Notes under the pieces: generated by a model | The model's database searches: none | Seen by the model: only the letters and a program-made list of their open reading frames with translations | What the model was told of the DNA's origin: nothing | In this document: piece by piece, positions 11,476 through 24,300 of the stretch | How positions within the stretch are numbered: the stretch's first letter is position 1 | How the letters are laid out: the number at the start of each line of letters is the position of its first letter | Translations under genes and position numbers: made by a program | Assembly (NCBI RefSeq): GCF_964204865.1 | Contig: NC_135263.1 | Span: forward strand, 5,706,501 to 5,770,500 | Length of the DNA stretch: 64,000 bases | Origin: Styela clava | Lineage: Eukaryota; Chordata; Ascidiacea; Stolidobranchia; Styelidae | Reading direction: 5' to 3'

Positions 11476-14338
11476 TAGAGATGTACCGATACCACTTTTT
11501 TCGCCGATACCGATACCGATCCGATACCAACTAAAAACGCCGATACCGATACCGATACGCCGATACTACAAAAAGGCCGATACTACCGATATTCCGATAC
11601 CGATACTATGTAATTATTACTTAATTAGGTGTGCTGTGTAGGGCAGACGGGTTAAAACAATGGTCTTTGAGCGTTGTTCATAGCACACATTATTTCAGAT
11701 CGAAAAAGAGATATATCACATAATATGAAGTTGATGTTTGGCATCCAGATGCTTTAACTGATTAAGATACAGGCTAGTAATCTCGGTGTTCAATTAGAAA
11801 AATCCTGATCCGGGATGTCCAATTCAGATTTATTGTTAATATCGCGACCTTCGAATATCGTTATTCATGTTTAAAAGAATATCGCCCACACATTCTAGCG
11901 CCGCCGTCCTACGTTCAAATTAAAAGCATTTTACAAATATTTTATTTTGTGGCTAATCGTAATCGTCGCCGCAATAAAACAAAGCCAACATGAAAGAATA
12001 TCAATCAGCACCGACAAGAAGAAGGCCTACCTATAACCGTCGAGGAGGTTTTTTCACTTTACTATTTTATATTATTTTACAATTGCTATCATATATTTTG
12101 AGACAATCTAGTCTAACTCTAGGCGGTCATGTCAAAATATCTATAAAGAAATTGTGTAGTTAAACAAAATTAAAATTAATACCTGCGTAGACTGATAATT
12201 GTGTCGGAATTTAGTTTATCGATGTTGACGGACTAGGCTTGCACGTAATTGACAAAAATCAATTCCGTAATTACGGCCAAATCGATTACGTAATGACCCC
12301 GTAATTGCGATATTTTTTTCACACATTTAAACCTATCATAACAACCAATTTAATCCACTTCTATTCCGAATGGGACATCGGAGTTTGGTTTTCATATTCC
12401 CGGCAGTACTACACGCCGGCTACAGATGTTAAAGACAAATATCAATAAGTGAATTCAAAATAATTTTATTCTGATTTTTATCTTTTGTATTAGCTTTGAT
12501 TTTTTTTATCCACTTTATCACCAAATTTTATGCGATCAATTTTATCATTACCAACACTGGTAATATATTTAGGAAACGATAGTTCACTTTTTTAAAATCG
12601 TATTAACGTATTAATACGACTTAATAAAAATTCCGGGTTGCTAATTTAATAATCAACTACAAGCGTATTCTCTCGTTTGATTATACTTTCGCTTGCCTCG
12701 CGACGAAGACTTGTTATTTCACCGTTTTCTACAATATCCGACTTTACTACTTAGTTAGCATTTTATGATAATTATTGATGCCGACTTATTGACGATATTT
12801 CGAATTCCATGCTTCATTCTACATTAAATCATTTCGCGGCCTAAAAGTTATAACATTATTTGCGATAAATTTAGATCAAATATTAATTATTTGCGCATTA
12901 TTTAAAATACCGTACTTATATGACATGCCTTCTCTGAAAATACCAAGTTATGTCGCAAAACAATGCATTTTGTGACATTTATTTTGCACTCATGAAAATA
13001 TTAATTTATTTTTCTAACTCAAGTCGACAATCCTATTTGCCAAGATTGACACAAGTTTGGTCGAGTGCCGGTGGTATTCGAGTCGACGATAAATCAAAAT
13101 AAGTTGCCGCATTTGGTAAAGACAGGTAATCATATTTGGCCGACATATTGCGAGGCATTGTGAAAAACATATTGAGAAATGCCAAGTCCGGACAGATATA
13201 TAACGATAAAATCGGTAACAGAACATCAAGATTTTGTAATAGAAAATGGATCTCGCGCAGAAAAAACCCTGGGAATCCCGTCGTATTGTTGTTTCTCTGC
13301 CGTCTCAATCGCTTTACCGATGCCGAAAAGACGAAGTTGCGTCGGTTCATTACGCAATTTCTCTTCCGTCTTTATATTGCTGTTTGATAAGCGCGACATT
13401 AATTATCACGGCATTTACAAAAAGACCATGTTTTATAAGTTGATCTCTTACATTCTTTAGTCATTTCACCCGAAGAAGTTGAAACCAGGTGTGTTGACGT
13501 CCATCGGTCTCAACACAATTCTATTCTTTATCTACGGTTAATATGTACATTGGCCATCCTAGATAAGTTGATAATAGGTTAGTAAATGACGCGTTATGCC
13601 TTCCCCATCTGCCTAACAAGAGAGAAAAAAACGGCTGCGAATACCGGAACTCTAACTTCTTTTACTTAAACTTTAATTTTTTACAATCGACGGAATTGAC
13701 TGCTCTGAAGAGAGCTCGTTTCAATCGCGAAAGCGCTCGACCAATAATTACGACTTTACGTAATTCGTAACTTCCCTTCCGTAACTCGAAATAATTCCGT
13801 AATTCCGTAAATCCGTAAATTACGTGCAAGCCTATGACGGACTAAATGACAGTCGTTCTTGACGACAAACAGTCAGAATTTATACCCGTGCTAAAAGTCC
13901 ATGTGCCGTTAATAAGGACCCCAATTCTACTGTATGGTTTAAAACTGGGCGCCTACTTGCTTTTTGTTATGTGCTATGTTGACATATTTCTTCATAATTA
14001 CTATATAATATTAAAAATGTTAATATAAAAATTTGACAGCGAAAATAGCCAAATTAGTTGAGCTAGTTTGGCTGATAAATAGCTAAAAACATGTGAATCC
14101 TATTCTCTCGCGAGGGTGGGGACATGTATGGCTCATAGCTCACGATCTCTACAGACAAAAAATAAATTGAAAGTAGTATTCCAACTTATCTTTTAAAACA
14201 TTCTGGACCAAATCAAAAAGGTAAATATATCGGAAATATCGGCCTTAATCTAACCGATACCGATACATGGCCGATACCGAAAAAATGACCGATATTGCCG
14301 ATACCGATACCCGATACCGATACATCGGTACATCTCTA
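11476..14338. mobile_element. hAT-type transposon (outer), interrupted by a second hAT
   Basis: Terminal inverted repeats TAGAGATGTACCGATACC / ATCGGTACATCTCTA are flanked by perfect 8-bp direct repeats AGCAGCAC (11468-11475 and 14339-14346), as hAT transposases produce. Both subterminal regions are arrays of CCGATA motifs. Without the inner element it would be about 1.25 kb and non-autonomous, with no transposase frame. The insertion is 280 bp downstream of the caspase-2 stop codon. Part of the interior (about 11845-12030) is similar to 62750-62970. Confidence 0.9.
12234..13834. mobile_element. hAT-type transposon (inner, nested)
   Basis: Termini TAGGCTTGCACGTAATT / AATTACGTGCAAGCCTA form inverted repeats, flanked by perfect 8-bp duplications TGACGGAC (12226-12233 and 13835-13842). 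Subterminal regions repeat TTACG(T/G)AAT-type motifs. Overlapping short frames between 13014 and 13460 on both strands do not look like an intact transposase, so it is non-autonomous. It inserted into the outer element and is therefore younger. Confidence 0.9.
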
Positions 14339-14646
14339 AGCAGCACTGGAAAAGGTATCTGGTAGAGACACTTATTAAACGATAAATAATTGGGAGGAAA
14401 TTGGTGGTCACCTGTTGTATTATAATACAATTAACTTGATAACCCAAAATCACTTGGGTAGGTAATTTAAGAGCCAGAGTGGCATTCGGCCTCGGAAAGC
14501 AAAAACGAACAAGGTGTTTCCCTCTTCCCAATGACATCTTAACCTGAATGCAGTTTTTTACTATTATCTATAAATCTTTTGCCATGGTCACATTTTTATT
14601 GCTATATCGCTGCTGTATAGAGCTAAATTGATCCCTGTAGCACGAG

Positions 14647-15141
14647 TACCGTATATGCTCGTTTTACCGCCCGATCTAGTTTAACGGCCCGTGCTTGAAT
14701 ACCCACCTGATGTAAAATCTGATTTTTCAGTGGTAGACAACAATAGGAAATAAGAAGCGCTTTTGTCACAACGCTGTTGAATTTTAAGCACCGGTAGATA
14801 ACACTCACGCCTTAGGCGTCCAAGTACATAACAGATAGCATTGATTACATAACACCATGGTTTTCAAACTGGGCGTCGTGCGTCGTTTCAATATTGATAG
14901 GGCGTCGCAAAACTTTTCTTCTTTTGCGGATTTGTACCTGCGGTGCGTAGAAAAAGTCAAAATTTTCGCTATTCTCGTTTTAATCATACTTGAGAACTGG
15001 AAATAGCAATATATTATTTATTGTAACGATCGAAAATAACAAGCACCTGTGCTTGAATAAGGGACGGTTTGAATAAGGGCCCGGTTAGTGAGTTGGTTGA
15101 AAAAAACATGGGCCCGGGCTACAAAACGAGCAAATAAGGTA
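14647..15141. mobile_element. MITE-like element with imperfect inverted termini
   Basis: TACCGTATATGCTCGTTTT at the left and the reverse complement of AAAACGAGCAAATAAGGTA at the right form termini with few mismatches. The inside is non-coding, with GGGCCC-rich segments. A TA duplication is possible, but the superfamily is undetermined. Confidence 0.6.
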
Positions 15142-15306
15142 TTTCAAACCTCTCCAACAATAATATGATTGTTGAACCCACTAGGAAAACACAAGACAAA
15201 GGCAGACAATTCTCTCCATTGGGCCACACTTAGGACAGAGACATAATCTTCTTCATTCTCAGTTGTATATCATTTTCATCATACTGAAACGTTGTCTCTT
15301 AAATTT

Positions 15307-18300
15307 TCAAGAAGTTGACTCTACTTGAGACATATCCACTCCAATTGCTTTCCTTATTCCATCAACATTGCTGACTTGTTCAGGTTGAGTGTGCTCGATC
15401 AAATCAGTCAATTCGCCTTGTAATTCGGAAGCTGAAAATCAAGTCACTTGATTAGAATATAATATCTTTCCCTATTCATAATTATTCTATACATCAAAAA
15501 TATTGGATGCTCCAGAAGTGTGCGTACCAATATGGAGGTACCGTACCTAATTTTGTTGGCCTATTATACATCATGTTGTGTAAAGGGACTGAAACCTATG
15601 GGCAAAAGGTATATTCACTTGGCTAACACAGACAGTCCCCAAACTAGAACTAAAAGAAAAATTGAAATAAAATTATGGCCTAACCCTACCTGGTACACAC
15701 ACTACGAGAGTACCTAGTGTGAATCAATCATATTTGGTCTATTTTCGATCGCTGTGGACACATCATGAGACAAGAATACTTAGTATAGTTCTGACTATAA
15801 ATTTCCTAATCCTTAGCCCACTTCAAGAGAATCATCGATAAAAAAAACCTAGTTTTTTTTTCAAAAGGTTTTAATGAGTTTTTTTTATTTATCACGCTTA
15901 ATAGTAAAAAGTTGGCAAACCTAAGTAAGAGAATGAATGCGTTCAAGAACTAGATGAATCATTCAATTTGCTAATTAATGTTGTTATTGCAAATATTACA
16001 TGGTGAAGGATTTCACTCATTGCTCTCAGAAGTCGTATAGGTGGGCCGGGCCAAGTTTGAGAGACCCTAGTGGCAACTTACCTATGGCAGTCTCTTCAAC
16101 AGTAGGTCCTTTTAAATTGGATTGACCGAGTGGTGGCTTTTCACTCAACCTCTCATTCTGTTTTTGTTCTAATTTAACAACAAGTTCGCCTGCTTTGTCC
16201 AATTTTTCTTGAATGGTGCTGAGCAAATAAAAAATAAAAAACAATCGGATGATTCTAAGGAGTGGAACATTAGTAGTGGCATCTTCAGCTGTTCATATTC
16301 AAATGTTTTTCTTGAAATTCATCACAAGTATTGATTTTCACTATTAATCAGAAATTCTAATTAAATTTTTACGAATTTGAATCTGGATTTTGGGTTAGTT
16401 GTTTAACCGTATTCATTTGTTTAATACTGTTGAACGGTTTAGAAATAGGGTAGTATTTTCATATTTATCCCAGGAAAGAGAAACTCTATAGCAAACCATG
16501 GTCTCATGTTTGCTTACCCGTTCACATCAGAGGTGAGAATAATTAACCAATAATTTCAGATGCATGGATAAATATCATAAGGCATAATTCAAACAAACCA
16601 TAGGCAAAGAGAGACAACTCACAACAACATTCTAATTTTCCATCATTCTATTGAGCACTAGTTTTATTGCAGAAGATTTAGATAGAAATCTCACCAAGTA
16701 GAAGGTTCTTCCTTGTCTGCTTCTTTTTTCACTTCTTGAGAAACTGGAAAATATACACAAGTTTTAATGATGCAAATGAACAACCAAAGTATTTTGAACT
16801 ATCTCTAGGTTTATATTTATATAATCTTTACAAATAGTTTGAAAATGCGTTTAAGCAGGTTATTTTCCCAATGGTTTATCTTATGCAAACCAGACAGCAA
16901 AGAAACAAGCAGCATTCTAATCTCACTGAAGATACTTGAATCAGAATAACTTAAATTAGCGAGTGCAGGATGTCACAGTCTGGAACAATGGATTAAACGA
17001 TCGAGGGCCGTGGATCATGAAATTTTAAGTTAGATAAAACGAGTGCTGGCAGGCTAGGTCGGAAGCACTCACTGTAGATCTCTAATAACGAGTTTATAAA
17101 TACAAAAAGAGTATGAAAATGCCATCTCTGAATTCAAAGAGAGAATATTATTATAGTGACTCATACTCACACTGTCCTATCTCAACTGCAGCTTGTTTTG
17201 CTTTTTCTGCTTCTTCCTAAATTTACAATACAATTAACAATTTTACTTCAAAAGGTTGAAAAAAATTTAGAAATTTTTAAAATTCAAAACATATGCCGAA
17301 AATAAACCATAAATCAATATAAACCATGATTTTGCTGTCGAATAAATTCAGTCAAAAGATTTGAAAACCGATTGTGCAAAGCAGGTTACAAAACTTCGAG
17401 AATATGGATATCCTTGACACAATTATACACAAAAAACAACAATTACCAATTTTCGTTTATTATCAATACTTTCAATTGCTCTCTTGTGAGCTCCATGAGT
17501 TAAAGTATCTAAAAGATCATCCACCATATTTATCAAGTCACTGTTGGAATCCTTCACAAAATGATGCAAGCTGGAAATATAATTCATTAGTCAGTTAAAT
17601 TCTCCTACCAACTCTACCATCACCCTAAAAAAACAGGTGAGGTAATTCACAGCAATTTTATTCTGTTTTCTGTTCTGTATTCATCCATACATACAAACAA
17701 TAGTTTACAATATAAGTGATTTTGGAGTTACCAAACACCTAAAATACTGTTCATATATAATTTTTTACAGAGGCATCCCAAGTCGTCACTCCAAATAAGA
17801 TGCTACACCCTACACAAGCAAATGAAAATGAATAAACAAAAAAATAGTGGGTGAATAACAATGTTTAAAATACCACAGTTTAAAACTTTTACAAGTCTTT
17901 TTGCACCACAACTGCTCTGAACAAGACTCTAAACGAATTGCCGCCAATTCCAAAACAAAAATTAATTTAAAAACTTAGTAAAGTAAAAGAAAACTTATGA
18001 TTATGTCGAAACATCATTCTTTCTACTGACACACGAGGACAATCCCAGAACTGCGTCAATTATGTGTACCAATATGGAGGTAAATAATTTTGTTCGCCTA
18101 CTTTACATCAAGTTGTGTAAAAGGACGGAAACCTACGGGCGGACGGAACGGAAACCTACGTATATTCACTTGGATAACACAGACATTTCCTGAACTCGTA
18201 ATGGAACTAAAATAAGGAAAATCGGAACAAAATTATGACCTAACCCAATACACACACTACGGGAGTACCCCCAAGAACAGCCTCGAGATGTTTAAATAAA

Positions 18301-21300
18301 ATACAAAATAAATAACCAGATCACCTAGAAAATTTGTTATTAAGAATTGAGAATAATATGAAAAAAAGTCAACGAACCTCTTGGCAAATAAATATTCAGT
18401 GTCTCCTCCATAAGCAGACAATAATAAATCACTTTCCTCCTGTGTTATATTTGCAACTCTTGAATCGTATGTCGGTGAAAATGACCCAAATGGTCCATAG
18501 CTTAAATATGTTACTGAGAATAAAACAAAATTGATTTTTGTTTGAAATTTGGAATAATGTTATAGAAATAGAAAAAAATAAATAGGATCGAAATGAGGTT
18601 TCACTGTCTTATTTCAGTAATAAGCACAGTAATAATAAGAATCCATATTTTAAGTCATTTTGGAATCTAGTTAATATTTCATTTTGTTTTTTCAGTTTGT
18701 TTTTTATGTTTTTGGCCCTTGGCATCCCATTGATTTTATTTTTTATAAAGTGTTCGTGTATCATCAAATCTAACACTTACAAGGAGTTACTCTATTCCTT
18801 TTATCCTCTTTAGCTTCAGGTAAGGCATCAAGTCCATTTGCTAATCGTCCAGTCAGTGTACCAAGATCAACAACATTACTTTCTGGGTCTAAAAATAGGA
18901 AATTTGTTTTAAATCATGAACTCAGAGGCAATCAGTTATGATCAATTTGAATTGACGACAGAAATCAAACAAAAAATTGGCGTTGAAAAATATTTTAGAA
19001 ATAAAATTTCGATTGGATTCTGATATGGTCTAGTTGCCCTTGCCACTTCAAGATATTTGAAATGATATTCTCAAATCGTGGCCCTAAAAAACAAAACCCA
19101 TGATTCTCTAAATTACTTATACGAAAATGAAGAAAATTTATTCAACATTTGAATATCTGTTTGTGAGGTTATTCCTGATTTTCTGAGTTATTCCTATTCC
19201 TGAGCTAGGATAGGATTCACATATTTATCCCAGGGGATGGAAAAACCGATAAGACTGCTTAATCATATGGCAAACCACGGCCTCTCGTCCGGTTACCAGT
19301 CCATGTCGGGTATGGGATTAGGTTTCGGAAGCATGGATTTGATGGTGGAGGAAGCCGTAACCGATCGTTCACATTTCTACCAACAAATAAAATATTTACC
19401 TGGTAAATCAGGATTTAGAAAATTAAATGTTGTTTTGCCAACTTCATCGATTCTGAGAAATCCCATCTGAAATATTAGAAACCAATAACAGAATTTTACT
19501 GAGTCCTAGAAATCGAGTTACGAACTTTGCACAAATAAAACCTCCTTGCTGAAACAATCAAACACAATTGTACATGGATATATTTATATCAAGATTCCAA
19601 ATGTTGTCTGATAACCATATGCCAAAAAATCTGCTTCCAGAAAATGAGAGAAACATAGGAAACATATAGGCTATTCTTAAATTTTTAACCCCTTGCAACT
19701 TTTCATTAAAAATATTTTGGTGAACTTTGCTTCAAACTATAATCAGCTTCAAGAACACTTACACCTTCAGAAAAATTTAAAATAAAAATTTTCACCCTTT
19801 TGCTTTAAATCCCTAGCTAATACTCGCCACTGAAGCCATCCCCAAAGGTCAGACTCATCTTGAAAAAATCTTCTAGTAATTTTGAGTCAATCAAATGGGT
19901 AAACATATACGCCAAACCATAAATAACAGAATACTGAATAGACAAGTTCTACCTTAGTTTTTGGACACATTTTATCCAATCTTTCTTTTGCTTCTTTAGC
20001 AGCTTTGAGTACATCAGGAGCAACAGTTTCTTCATTATCAGCATCTGTGAAACTTATCGCATCAGGATGTGCTCGGAGATCAAAACTAAAGAAAATAACA
20101 AATAATTGAGATCAAGGTCAGGTTATCATTTTATCCTAGGGAATGAAATCGATAATTTTAATCATATGGCACACTACAGCCTTCTGTTCGGTTTGCACAA
20201 AGTCCTGGTCATGTATGAAAATAGGTAACCAGTTACCGGTAATCATTCTGGATGCGGAGACTTGATGAATAGAAGTTCAGCAATCCTCCCGAACATATTT
20301 ACCCCGAGGCATATGAACCCAACAACCACCGCAAAGCAATAAGTAATGGCTAGGGCATCAATGACTCTTAGTATGATTAGCTGTCCAGTGAATTGACAAT
20401 TTGGGGGGATGTCAAATCTTCCTTCAAAACAAGGCGTAACTGATATGCATGGCTGCTTTATTCTAGTGTGGAAAGTAAGTATTGGTGCAGTGCAGCATAA
20501 CCAACGTATTCCACTCTGGGAGTCTGAACCTAAGATCATTATCTGACAATGTTAATATAGATACGCATTGCTTAACAGCAATTACAACAAGGCTACTTTT
20601 CATGGCGCTCCAGAAGTATGTGTACCAATGTGGCAGTAACTAATTTTGTTCGCCTACTTTACATCAAGTTGTGTAAAGGGATGGAAGCCTATGGGCAGGG
20701 GGTATATTCATTCGGCTAACACAGACAGTCGCCGAACTCGTAATAGAACTAAAATAAGGAATATCGGTATAAAATTATGGCCTAACCCTAACCTGGTACA
20801 CACACTACAGGAGTGCCTTTGTGAATTAGTTTTGAACTATAAGAATAAACAATGTAAAAAAAATGTTCTCATACTCTGATTCATCTGTGGAATTATCAGC
20901 TTTTGCTTGTTTTGTTGATATTTCACCAGGAATTGCTAATTCTGTACCAACTTCAACATCCATATCTGTTACATCAACCACATTGTCCTCCTGGAAAAGA
21001 ATTGCAGATATTAATAAGAGATCGCTCAAATTGCTAGGAAAGTAGCACTCTACCAATCTTTTCTGAACAATACTACAAAAACTTTTTATCCATATGTTTG
21101 TATGAAAATCTACTTTTTAAATAATAATCCGTTTTCGAATATTCATATTCATGCCCCTAATTTCATACAACTGACACATTCAAGAATAAAATAGGATTTT
21201 AATATTTTATGCCAGGGAAGAAAGTGAAAAACCGATAAGACGGCTTAATTCATGTGGTAAACCACTATCCCTCAGTTACCAGTCCATGCAGGGTTTGGGG

Positions 21301-24300
21301 ATAGTCAACCTGTTATTCATTTTAAATGCATGGACTTGATGGTGGAGGAAGTCGTACATGGCCAGTGGTTACATTTACAACCATATTACAGTCAGGAGTC
21401 CAGCAATCCTCTCGCATATATTAATAGCGCACAGGATTTAGAGTAATGGACAGCGTATTCCTAACGCTTAGCACAATGCACTAACCACCGCGATTCCAGA
21501 GATGAGTTGGTCAATTTGTATTCCAAAGCAAGAGTATATAATTTATGGTCTCACCTGAGGTATGGGTAACCCCATGATCAATGCACATTCAGCTTTACTT
21601 AGGTCATGAAGAAAACTGAGACTTCTTTTCATATTGAGTAGTCTTTCCTGAAATCAGAAAATTGGTTCAAATTTTTGTTTATAGTTAAATCAAGTGATAG
21701 TCAAATTATATAAATTCAAAAAGCTAGACCTGACTTATTTTGGAAATTTTCTCTGTAAACCAGCAGTAACTTATTTATATATATAATGTTGAAAGGACCA
21801 AAAGCAATTCAAATTTGACACTTTGTAACTCATGCACAGCAAAGGTAAGATATGTATTACATGCTGTACATCTCAAAATAATAAGTTAAAATGTGTCAAA
21901 TTTAAAATGCATTCAATGAAAAACCATATAAAACTGGGAGACAAATTCTGTAAATATTCAATCTATAATTTATTATTAGAACCATAAAGGGACAAATTAA
22001 AATAAATTTTTAAGTGATTCAGAGTCTAGCTACACGCTGACACAAATAATACATTTCTGTTACATTCATCTGATCAAAATAGGACTCATGTACAGATGAT
22101 AGTCAGCCTTACAGAAGCTCGATCAGCACTTTTTTGAAGAGAATTTTTCTCATGTGAGTAATGTTACCTTGCTCATTATTTTCAAACCAGCCGCCAATAA
22201 TTTCTTTGCACTTTCATAAAATATGGTTTCAGGACGATTGTACGTGCAGCAGTTCTCTATCATCAGTTTGAAGTCATCCTAAATTATAAGTAAAGTGGAA
22301 AAGTTAGAGTGGTAGAATTAGCTCAATATACAGATTTGAAGTATTTGAAAAGGCGTCAAAAAATCACCATTGAATTTGCGGATTTGAAGTATTTGAAAAA
22401 CTCAAAACATATCTTAATTCTGAACGCAAGAATAGAGAAAGTAAGTAGATATTCACTGAGTATGAACTTAATCAGTCGAACCATCGGAGCAAATTAACAC
22501 ATACAGTAAGACGGATGCAGTTGCTCAACGTTAATCAGTGCTTACAACACGAAGAATAATAATGTAATATGATGAGATCTAACAAAGTAGTCCAAAGTGT
22601 AACTAACCCTAAAATCATTGACATCATTATATTTATGTTGAATAATTTTCTTCCTAATTGTACTGAAGTCCATAGGTTGTTGAATAAAGTCAGAATATCC
22701 TGGTGCTATCATGTCGTTTACTGGCCATGCAAATATTTCATGTGGATCCTTCCTGCAGAATGTTACAATGTTATATTACAACTCAAAATAAATAAAAAAG
22801 AAATAAATTATCCACTATCCAAACTACCATAATCCTATAGAGAGGGGAGGGGTCTGTATGGGGCCGATACCAGTATGGGTAATTAAGATATGGCATATGG
22901 GTATATTTGAATTGTTGCGAATATACACGTATGCTAAAACTGTGATAATGACGTAACAATTGGGGGTATCTAGAATGCAAAAATAAAGTGTTAAACTATT
23001 TCACTCAAGTTCGGCGGGCCATATTAAATCGTTTCGCGGGCCGTAATTAGCACTGATATAATAGGATAGAACAAGCAATAAGCATATCAGGTCAATCGTA
23101 AGAAAATTAAAAATTAAATTTAAATTTAATTGATGATAAAATTGATCAAGTTGAACCATTGGCCAATCATTCCAAGTTATTTGACATGAGCAAGAATTTC
23201 CTAAGCTGATATGTGAATGCATTACCTTTCTAATTGCCTTAGCAAATGTTCCAATAATTTGTCTAAAGATTTTCTCATCAAATCTGAAAAGTAATTTTTA
23301 CTGGATTTAGAACATATTTGGTAGGCCTACTAGGATTTTAGGATTTAGGAATTTACATATATTTATCCTGACGGAGAGAAAATCTGATACGACGGCTTAA
23401 TCATATGGTGAACCACGGCCTCTAATCCAGTTACCATTCCATGTCGGGTATGGGATTAATCAGCCAGTTCTTTTGTTTTCCGAAGCATGAACTTTAAGGT
23501 GGAGTAAATGGTTACGTGAACCCAGGGTAACCAGAGGTGCGATGGCAAGAGTATTCCTAACGCTTAGCACGATGCACCACACTGCAGAGACAATACTATT
23601 TAGTTCTTAAAATGCTGAGTGCTTACAAAAACTTTTTGTTTCAGAAAAATATATGGTGGATAGATCGGTGTGGGCCTACTAAGTGCTAAACACCAATTTC
23701 ACAACTGTTCTGCCAGAGGTAGCAACAATTATCGCCAGTTAAAAGAGAATGAAGAGTGTTCCAGAGCTTCCAAGGAAAATATATGTGTACTGTTATGAAG
23801 ATACCAAAATATGGAAAATGGATCAAGTTCATGTAGCCTATTTATGTTTTCTGAAGCTTAAGACAAGTTCAAGTTTAAGTTATGTGAAAAGTAAAAAATC
23901 TGGCAAAGCAAAAACTTGACAATGATAAATGAAGTTACACCAGCTAATCGCGAGACTCCTTGCTGTTGTAAGGTGGTTCATGTAACATCTTGTCAGTTAT
24001 GGCTTACTCCACTATCAAGTCAATGCATCCAAAACAAATGACTGGTTAACTATTCTTATTTATGACATGAACTACCGGGTAGTAACTGGCCAAGAGGCCG
24101 TGGTTTTTCATATGAATAATAAGCTATCTATCTCACTTCACTCTGTGCAAACATGAAAATTCTATCTGTGATAGAACCACCAGGCAACAACACAACAACC
24201 AATCATCTATCACACCTATTTAACCAGATACATCAACTTCGTGTATAATACTATAATATTCGTATATAATACCTGTAAAAGCCATTGTTTTCTTGATAAT

